This document shows, one piece after another, positions 12,594 through 18,394 of a DNA stretch of 18,394 bases; position 1 is the first letter of the stretch; the number at the start of each line of letters is the position of its first letter. A program made the translations under genes and the position numbers. This stretch comes from Gardnerella kenyensis. Lineage in GTDB: Bacteria > Actinomycetota > Actinomycetes > Actinomycetales > Bifidobacteriaceae. The notes beneath the pieces are model-generated. The model did no database searches and was not told where the DNA came from. It was given only the letters and a program-made list of their open reading frames with translations. Where the stretch lies: NCBI GenBank assembly GCA_003585735.1, contig NQOH01000009.1, forward strand, positions 40,086-58,479. Reading direction: 5' to 3'.

Positions 12594-13505
12594 TTACTCA
12601 TGTTCGTCAGAATCTATAAGAGCCTGGCGAATATCCCATGCTATGCGTTCAGTTGCAGCCGAAAGCTCACCAATACTTGGGCCGTGAGACGCAATAGAAC
12701 GCGAAACAGTTACCAATACATTACCATGCGTGCCAGCAAAAACACGCTTTAAGTCGTTAGCTTCTGCACCTTGCCAGCCGTAGCCTGGGGAAAGAATCGG
12801 TCCGGTGAAACTTGTGACATCAATTCCGCCACCGTTCATCCAGTCGCCAATCGTAGCTCCAACAATTAAACCAACAGAACCTAATCCTTTAGTTTTATCG
12901 TTAAAACTTTGAGCAGTTTGAGCAATTCCGTTAGCTACAGTAGTTCCGCGGTAATCTCCATTTTGGCGGATTGCAGTTTGTAAGCTTGCACCTTCACGAT
13001 TAGAAGTTAAAGAAGCAATAAAAACGCCTCTACCGTTATTAAGAGCTTCGTTAATTAAGCCGCCCATTGAGCGAGCGCCGTAATACGGAAGAAGCGTAAT
13101 AGCGTCAGTAAGAAGAGGAGAATCCGGCTTAAAATACGCGTCTGCAAGCGCAGAAATAGTAGTAGATAAACCACCGTGACCGCAGTCAACGATTGTTATA
13201 ACATCCATTTGACGAGCAGCATACAGCACGCGCTCAAGCGCTGCGAAACCTTTAGAACCGTAACGCTCAAACATGCTGGACTGGAATTTAACAGCAGCTG
13301 CTCTTCCATTCATTGCTTGCAGCATTCGCATTGAAAACAGCTCAGCACCGAGAGCATCCATGTTGTATCCCCAATTCAGCAACATTTTGCGATGAGGATC
13401 AATACCAACGCATAATGGGCCATATTTTGCCATAGCGTTCTTCAAACGCAAACCAAAATCTGATCTTTGCGCCTGTACTTCTTGATCACGAATGCTCTCG
13501 GTCAT
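12594..13505 (-). CDS. pyrF: PyrF-like OMP decarboxylase homologue lacking catalytic Lys/Asp
   Basis: This 303-residue protein aligns along its whole length with the actinobacterial (type 2) orotidine-5'-phosphate decarboxylase. Conserved parts are GIDPH (34-38), Lys73 in VKFQSSMFE, TSNREGA (168-174), VGAT (215-218), the phosphate-binding GPILSPGYGWQGA (235-247) and SRSIASHGP (268-276). The core DAKRGD motif reads DCGHGG (107-112): Asp107 remains, but the catalytic Lys is Gly109 and the second Asp is Gly112. The classical decarboxylation chemistry therefore seems lost, although the frame is intact. Position after carB (three-nt gap) and before gmk marks it as the pyrF orthologue by synteny. 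Either it is inactive, has another role, or the lineage keeps a second pyrF elsewhere. Confidence 0.85.
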   Translation of the reverse strand: MTESIRDQEVQAQRSDFGLRLKNAMAKYGPLCVGIDPHRKMLLNWGYNMDALGAELFSMRMLQAMNGRAAAVKFQSSMFERYGSKGFAALERVLYAARQMDVITIVDCGHGGLSTTISALADAYFKPDSPLLTDAITLLPYYGARSMGGLINEALNNGRGVFIASLTSNREGASLQTAIRQNGDYRGTTVANGIAQTAQSFNDKTKGLGSVGLIVGATIGDWMNGGGIDVTSFTGPILSPGYGWQGAEANDLKRVFAGTHGNVLVTVSRSIASHGPSIGELSAATERIAWDIRQALIDSDEHE

Positions 13506-13508
13506 GTA

Positions 13509-16500
13509 TTAAGCCCGACTTTCTTGATTTTCCGCCTGTTCAATTGCAAACAGCTGCTGAGCATGCTCTTGAATGCTCATCACCTGATAATCGTTGTTCT
13601 TAACAGCTTCAATAGCCATCAAAACTGGAGCGAACTCTGTAATTGTAGTGAATTGTGGAAGATCCGCTGCTACAGCCGCTGCACGAATTGCGTAACCGTC
13701 TGTACGAGACCCTCTCGAATTCGGTGTATTGAGCACCATATCAATCTTACCATTCTCGATAAGCTCTACAACGTTTTTACCAATTCTTTCGTGCACTTTC
13801 TCGTTATTACGCACATCCTTCGCCGTGTCGCCTCGGCTAGAAAGCTTGTCAACAATCACAGAATCAATTCCGTAACGACGAAGCACAGAAGCAGTACCTT
13901 CAGTAGCCCAAATCGTAAAACCAAGCTCCACTAAGCGCACAGCAAGAAGCGGCAATTGCCTCTTATCTGCATCACTTACAGACACAAAAACGTTGCCGCT
14001 AGTAGGCAAACCGCCCTTGTATGCTGCAAGCTGACTCTTAGCAAAAGCGTGAGGGAAGTCGCGGTCAAAGCCCATAACTTCGCCAGTAGAACGCATCTCA
14101 GGGCCGAGCAAAATATCAACCGTGCGACCAACAGGAGTGCGGAAACGCTTAAACGGAAGCACAGAAGCTTTAATAGCAACCTGCTGGCCTGGGTGAATGT
14201 CACCACCATCTCCCTTTGGAAGAAGAAGACCGCGCTTACGCTGCTGTGCGATTGTTTCGCCAGCCATAATTCGAGCAGCCGCTTTAGCAAGAGCAACACC
14301 CGTAGCTTTAGAAGCAAACGGAACAGTACGAGAAGCACGAGGATTTGCTTCGATCACGTACAAAGTGTTCGCCATAAAAGCGTACTGAACGTTAATAAGA
14401 CCGCGAACAGAGCAGCCGCGAGCAATCGAAAGCGTACCCTCGCGAAGGCGACGAATTTGATCGTCCGAAAGAGTGCTTGGAGGAAGAGTACAAGCAGCGT
14501 CACCAGAATGCACGCCAGCTTCCTCAACATGCTCCATAATGCCGCCAATATAAAGCTCATTGCCGTCGTAAAGCGCGTCAACGTCGATTTCAATAGCATC
14601 CTGAAGGAACTTATCAATCAAAAGCGGCGAAGGCAAGCGGCCAGAAACAACCGTGTCTGCACGAGCCTCATCCAAAGCGCGATCAACATACTTTGCAAGC
14701 TGAGCGTCATCGTACACGATTTCCATGCCGCGGCCGCCAAGCACGTAGCTTGGGCGCACAAGAACCGGGTAGCCGATTGCGTGAGCTGCATCCTTTGCTT
14801 CCTCAAGGCTTAAAGCTGTGCCGTAACGCGGAGCATTCATGCCTTCTTGACGAAGAACCTCACCAAAAAGCTCACGATTTTCCGCCAAATCAATAGCCTC
14901 AGGAGTTGTTCCCAAAATTGGAACTCCTGCAGCTTTAAGACGAGCAGCAAGCGAAAGCGGCGTTTGACCACCAAGCTGCACAATCACGCCCTTAACAGGA
15001 CCAAGCTTCTTTTCCGCTTCGTAAATTTCAAGCACATCTTCAAAAGTAAGCGGCTCAAAGTAAAGACGGTCAGACATGTCGTAATCTGTAGAAACTGTTT
15101 CAGGATTGCAATTAACCATAATGGTGTCGTAATCCTTACCCAATTCCTGAACAGCGTGAACGCAAGTGTAATCAAACTCAATACCCTGGCCGATTCGGTT
15201 CGGGCCAGAACCAAGAATAATCACAGCTTCACGATCGCGCTTCTTCAACTCGCTTTCGTCAGCGTAGCAAGAATAGTAGTACGGGGTTGCTGCGTCGAAC
15301 TCGGCTGCGCAAGTATCAACCGTCTTATAAACAGGGCGCAAACCGTAAGCCCAACGAAGCTCACGAACCATATTTTCGCCTTCGTCACCAAGATTACGCA
15401 AATGCGCAATTTGAACGTCCGAAAGGCCAGCAAGCTTAGCGCGCTTCAAAACTTTAGGAGTTAAAGTTTCAGCATCGCGAACTGCGAGCGCAGTCTCATT
15501 AATTTGAGCCAGCTGCTCAACAAACCAAGGGTCGATTTTTGTTGCTGCAAAAATCTGATCCGGTGTTGCTCCACCCCAAAGCGCACGCTGAATTTGCAAG
15601 TAGCGGTGCTCGGTTGGAGTGTGCATTTCTTCAAGAAGCTTATTAACTTCTTCCTTACTTGGGCGCTCGCCATCCCAGCTAAAGCATGCGTGACGCTTGT
15701 CGATTGAGCGCATTGCTTTTCCAAGAGATTCCTGGAAGTTTCCAGCCAAAGCCATTGCTTCACCAACAGACTTCATAGAAGTTGTAAGCGTGGTGTCTGC
15801 TCCCGGGAACTTTTCGAAAGCAAAACGAGGAATCTTCGTTACAACGTAGTCGATTGTTGGCTCGAAGCTTGCAGGAGTTGAGCGAGTAATATCGTTTTGG
15901 ATTTCGTCCAAAGTGTATCCGAGAGCAAGTTTCGTTGCGATTTTTGCGATTGGGAAGCCGGTTGCTTTGGATGCGAGCGCGGAAGAGCGAGATACGCGCG
16001 GATTCATTTCGATTACGATAATGCGACCGGTTTGAGGGTTGATTGCGAACTGAATATTGCATCCGCCTGTGTCGACGCCAACGCCTCGAATAATAGCGAT
16101 ACCAATATCGCGCATCTTTTGATACTCGCGGTCTGTAAGCGTAAAGCAAGGAGCTACGGTAATCGAGTCGCCTGTATGCACGCCTACAGGATCGACGTTT
16201 TCGATTGGGCAAACAACTACGACGTTATCTTTTGCGTCGCGCATAAGCTCAAGCTCAAACTCCTTCCAGCCTTCAATGCCTTCTTCAATAAGCACTTCGT
16301 CTGTTGGAGAATAGTGAATGCCTGCTCCTGCAATGCGGTGAAGCTCTTCTTCGTTATGAGCAATACCAGAGCCGAGTCCGCCCATTGTAAAGCTTGGGCG
16401 TACTACTACCGGGTATCCTAAAGTTTCAACAATTTTGTCTACTTCTTCGATTGAGTGAGCAATAAAAGATTTTGCGCTTTCCGCTCCAGCTTTTTCAACG

Positions 16501-16904
16501 ACTTTTTTGAAAAGCTCACGGTCTTCGCCGCGGTCGATTGCTTCCAAAGAAGCACCAATCAGCTCAACGTTATACTTTTCTAAGATTCCTGCACGACCCA
16601 AATCCATTGCAGCGTTAAGCGCAGTTTGACCACCGAGCGTTGGAAGAAGCGCATCCGGACGTTCCTTTGCAATAATTCGCTCCAAAATCGAAGTGTCAAT
16701 TGGCTCAATATAAGTTGCGTCAGCAAGCTCCGGGTCGGTCATAATCGTAGCCGGGTTGGAATTAACCAAAATTACGCGAATGCCTTCTTCGCGAAGAACT
16801 CGGCAAGCTTGCGTTCCAGAATAATCAAATTCTGCAGCCTGACCAATAACAATCGGGCCGGAACCAATTACCATAACCGACTTAATATCAGTACGTTTTG
16901 GCAT
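13509..16904 (-). CDS. carB: Carbamoyl-phosphate synthase large subunit
   Basis: This 1131-residue subunit makes carbamoyl phosphate from bicarbonate, ammonia delivered by CarA, and two ATP, feeding pyrimidine and arginine synthesis. Two homologous ATP-grasp halves are clear: the first opens with VMVIGSGPIVIGQAAEFDYS near residue 10, the second with GSGPNRIGQGIEFDYT near 575. The C-terminal MGS-like allosteric domain (about 955-1090) includes WATEGTASVLRRYGI and NTPNSRGSRTDGYAIR. It is somewhat longer than the about 1073 residues of E. coli. The start is an ATG at 16904 with a modest AAGAG site. It follows carA by 52 nt and precedes pyrF by three. Confidence 0.97.
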   Translation of the reverse strand: MPKRTDIKSVMVIGSGPIVIGQAAEFDYSGTQACRVLREEGIRVILVNSNPATIMTDPELADATYIEPIDTSILERIIAKERPDALLPTLGGQTALNAAMDLGRAGILEKYNVELIGASLEAIDRGEDRELFKKVVEKAGAESAKSFIAHSIEEVDKIVETLGYPVVVRPSFTMGGLGSGIAHNEEELHRIAGAGIHYSPTDEVLIEEGIEGWKEFELELMRDAKDNVVVVCPIENVDPVGVHTGDSITVAPCFTLTDREYQKMRDIGIAIIRGVGVDTGGCNIQFAINPQTGRIIVIEMNPRVSRSSALASKATGFPIAKIATKLALGYTLDEIQNDITRSTPASFEPTIDYVVTKIPRFAFEKFPGADTTLTTSMKSVGEAMALAGNFQESLGKAMRSIDKRHACFSWDGERPSKEEVNKLLEEMHTPTEHRYLQIQRALWGGATPDQIFAATKIDPWFVEQLAQINETALAVRDAETLTPKVLKRAKLAGLSDVQIAHLRNLGDEGENMVRELRWAYGLRPVYKTVDTCAAEFDAATPYYYSCYADESELKKRDREAVIILGSGPNRIGQGIEFDYTCVHAVQELGKDYDTIMVNCNPETVSTDYDMSDRLYFEPLTFEDVLEIYEAEKKLGPVKGVIVQLGGQTPLSLAARLKAAGVPILGTTPEAIDLAENRELFGEVLRQEGMNAPRYGTALSLEEAKDAAHAIGYPVLVRPSYVLGGRGMEIVYDDAQLAKYVDRALDEARADTVVSGRLPSPLLIDKFLQDAIEIDVDALYDGNELYIGGIMEHVEEAGVHSGDAACTLPPSTLSDDQIRRLREGTLSIARGCSVRGLINVQYAFMANTLYVIEANPRASRTVPFASKATGVALAKAAARIMAGETIAQQRKRGLLLPKGDGGDIHPGQQVAIKASVLPFKRFRTPVGRTVDILLGPEMRSTGEVMGFDRDFPHAFAKSQLAAYKGGLPTSGNVFVSVSDADKRQLPLLAVRLVELGFTIWATEGTASVLRRYGIDSVIVDKLSSRGDTAKDVRNNEKVHERIGKNVVELIENGKIDMVLNTPNSRGSRTDGYAIRAAAVAADLPQFTTITEFAPVLMAIEAVKNNDYQVMSIQEHAQQLFAIEQAENQESRA

Positions 16905-16937
16905 AGTAAATTTCTCTTTTCCGTAAATATTAAAATC

Positions 16938-16973
16938 TTACTTGCTTTTTCGAGTATTACTTGCTTTTTCGAG
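16938..16973. repeat. 19-bp tandem duplication across the carA stop codon
   Basis: The 17-mer TTACTTGCTTTTTCGAG occurs at 16938-16954 and 16957-16973, a 19-bp period. The right copy contains the carA stop (TAA on the minus strand at 16959-16957) and its last codons; the left copy lies in the carA-carB gap. This is a small local duplication of the carA 3' end. Confidence 0.85.
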
Positions 16974-18168
16974 CGTTTTCGCGCATCAATTCCACAAAGC
17001 GGTCAAACAGATACGAAGCGTCGTGCGGGCCTGCTGCAGCTTCCGGATGATATTGCACAGAGAATGCTGGAATATCAAGGCATTGCAAGCCTTCTACAAC
17101 ATTGTCGTTCAAGTCAATATGGGAAACTAGCACGCGACCAAAGTGGCCGTTTTCGTAAGGAGATTGAACAGGTCCGTCAAGAGGAGCGTCCACTGCGAAG
17201 CCGTGATTGTGAGCCGTAACTTCCACTTTTCCGGTTGTAACGTCTTTTACAGGCTGGTTAATACCGCGGTGGCCAAACTTCAGCTTGTAAGTGCCAAAGC
17301 CAAGAGCGCGACCAAGCAACTGATTTCCAAAGCAGATTCCAAAGAATGGGTATCCTGCGTCCAAAACTTTGCGCAAAAGCTCAACTTCGCGATTTGCTTG
17401 ACCAGGGTCTCCAGGACCGTTTGAGAAGAATACGCCGTTCGCGTTAAGCGCTTGCAACGATTCGAAGCTGATTGAGGAGCTTACTACGTGCACGCGGCAG
17501 CCGCGCTCAGCTAAACGGTGAGGAGTCATGGATTTAATACCAAAGTCGACTGCTACAACAGTGTAAAGCGGATCTTTTCCTTCAAAATCACCGCAAGGCT
17601 CAATCGTATACGTTTCTTTAGTACTGACTTCATCCGTTAAGCGCAAGCCCTGCATTTGAGGAGTCTGCTTAATTTCGTCAACGAAAGAAGCGACGGTACG
17701 AAAAGCCCCGGTTGACGAATCAACCAGGGCCTTATTAGAAAAAATGCCGGCACGCATAACGCCTACCGAGCGTAAATGACGTACCAGCTTTCGAGTATCA
17801 ATACCACTAATGCCAACGATACCTTGCTTTTGTAAATCGTCTTCCAAGGAACCTTCAGCGCGCCAATTGCTAACTACTGGGCTTGGCTCCTTAACCACGT
17901 AGCCTGCAACCCAAATGCGATTAGATTCAGGATCTTCGTGATTCATTCCCGTATTACCTATGTGTGGGAATGTTTGAACTACGATTTGTTGATCATAACT
18001 TGGATCAGTTAATGTTTCTTGATAACCAGTCATGCCCGTGGAGAACACAATCTCAGCGCGCGTAGAACCTTGCGCACCAAAAGGCTTACCAACGTAAACC
18101 TGACCATCCTCCAACACCAATACTGCATCATCACTGCCGAATCCGGCGAAGGTGTCGTTGTAATCCAC
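16957..18168 (-). CDS. carA: Carbamoyl-phosphate synthase small subunit (glutamine amidotransferase)
   Basis: This 403-residue subunit hydrolyses glutamine and channels ammonia to CarB. The N-terminal CarA domain includes STGMTGYQETLTDPSY (43-58) and GISGIDTRKLVRHLR (119-133). The class I amidotransferase domain has SNGPGDP (249-255), nucleophile Cys279 in GICFGNQ, FGHRGINQPV (298-307), and His374 with Glu376 in QYHPEA. GNQ in place of the enterobacterial GHQ is normal for Actinobacteria. The start is a GTG at 18168 with AGGGGG five nt upstream. It is the first visible gene of the carAB-pyrF-gmk run; the 53-bp repeat array begins about 90 bp upstream, so any promoter must lie in or beside that DNA. 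Confidence 0.96.
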   Translation of the reverse strand: MDYNDTFAGFGSDDAVLVLEDGQVYVGKPFGAQGSTRAEIVFSTGMTGYQETLTDPSYDQQIVVQTFPHIGNTGMNHEDPESNRIWVAGYVVKEPSPVVSNWRAEGSLEDDLQKQGIVGISGIDTRKLVRHLRSVGVMRAGIFSNKALVDSSTGAFRTVASFVDEIKQTPQMQGLRLTDEVSTKETYTIEPCGDFEGKDPLYTVVAVDFGIKSMTPHRLAERGCRVHVVSSSISFESLQALNANGVFFSNGPGDPGQANREVELLRKVLDAGYPFFGICFGNQLLGRALGFGTYKLKFGHRGINQPVKDVTTGKVEVTAHNHGFAVDAPLDGPVQSPYENGHFGRVLVSHIDLNDNVVEGLQCLDIPAFSVQYHPEAAAGPHDASYLFDRFVELMRENARKSK

Positions 18169-18258
18169 CTTAACCCCCTTATGGCTTTAGGATATTCGTG
18201 GCAAGTTTACTCAGGTTGGCGGACGGGCGACGCGCCGGAGCGACGACCTGCTTGAGCG
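18169..18258. other. carA leader and GC-rich edge of the right array
   Basis: This 90-bp stretch holds the carA ribosome binding site (18174-18179), then a distinctly GC-rich block at about 18214-18248 unlike the surrounding A+T-rich DNA, and then CTGCTTGAGC (18249-18258), the inverse of the left array's edge. I see no convincing -35/-10 pair for carA. Confidence 0.55.
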
Positions 18259-18394
18259 CTCCAAACGCGAGACAACCACCCCACGTTTGGAGCAAAACAC
18301 AACCCAAAACCCTCCAAACACGAGACAAGTTCCCCACATTTGGAGCAAAACACAACCCAAAACCCTCCAAACACGAGACAACCACCCCACATTT
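18259..18394. repeat. Right 53-bp-period array, running off the window
   Basis: 34-nt units start at 18259, 18312 and 18365; the last is cut by the window end. They begin CTCCAAACGCGAG or CTCCAAACACGAG, share a CCCCAC motif, and the complete units end TTTGGAG. The two spacers (18293-18311 and 18346-18364) are each 19 nt and identical (CAAAACACAACCCAAAACC). The first unit has perfect 9-bp arms. The period and unit length equal those of the left array, but the spacer sequences are of another type. Confidence 0.9.

Noticed and set aside
13956..14813. Long plus-strand open frame opposite carB (285 residues), and similar frames opposite pgk, HAD and whiA
   Set aside because: They lie wholly or largely antisense to conserved genes and show no domain of their own; they arise from codon bias of the true strand.
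16957..18168. Altered CarA active site (GNQ instead of GHQ)
   Set aside because: The catalytic Cys, His and Glu are present, and GICFGNQ is the normal actinobacterial form.
18181..18394. Minus-strand small frames of 61-68 residues at the right end
   Set aside because: They are translations of the 53-bp repeats in two overlapping frames without start signals.

Overview
The window looks like chromosome of a low-GC member of the Bifidobacteriaceae, most likely Gardnerella. The basis is the omega subunit beginning MALGTQPTPTG, an actinobacterial CarA with the active-site string GICFGNQ, the actinobacterial gene order, a helicase-degenerate PriA, and A+T-rich codon use. The family is fairly certain; the genus is inferred from base composition and recalled sequences, since no search was run.

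Layout. All thirteen protein genes lie on the minus strand, so they read from right to left. From the right end: carA-carB-pyrF-gmk (pyrimidine/arginine precursor, an OMP-decarboxylase-like protein, and GMP kinase), then rpoZ with its own terminator, then metK-priA-aroE-rapZ packed with 9-nt gaps and a 4-bp overlap, then whiA with a strong terminator, then pgk, tpiA, secG with a terminator, and a Cof-type HAD phosphatase. The order recalls two ancestral actinobacterial blocks, pyr-gmk-rpoZ-metK-priA and rapZ-whiA-pgk-tpiA-secG. Genes often found inside those blocks (mihF, coaBC, yvcK, gap) are absent here.

Functionally it is a housekeeping cluster: carbamoyl phosphate synthesis, nucleotide kinase, SAM synthesis, shikimate pathway, lower glycolysis, protein export, and the regulators RapZ and WhiA. 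No phage, transposase, defence system, tRNA or rRNA gene is visible.

The unusual content is in repeats. Both ends of the window carry arrays of a semi-palindromic 34-nt element (arms CTCCAAA/TTTGGAG) separated by exactly 19 nt, giving a strict 53-bp period close to five helical turns. The edges of the two arrays that face the gene block are inverted copies of each other. A 20-bp tandem repeat lies in front of tpiA, a GTAAGCC-type repeat in front of pgk, and a (TAAA)7 tract in front of the HAD gene. In-frame 12-, 15-, 18- and 24-bp repeats have expanded low-complexity segments inside RapZ, AroE and PriA. The PyrF protein has lost the Lys and second Asp of the family's DxKxxD catalytic motif although its frame is intact.
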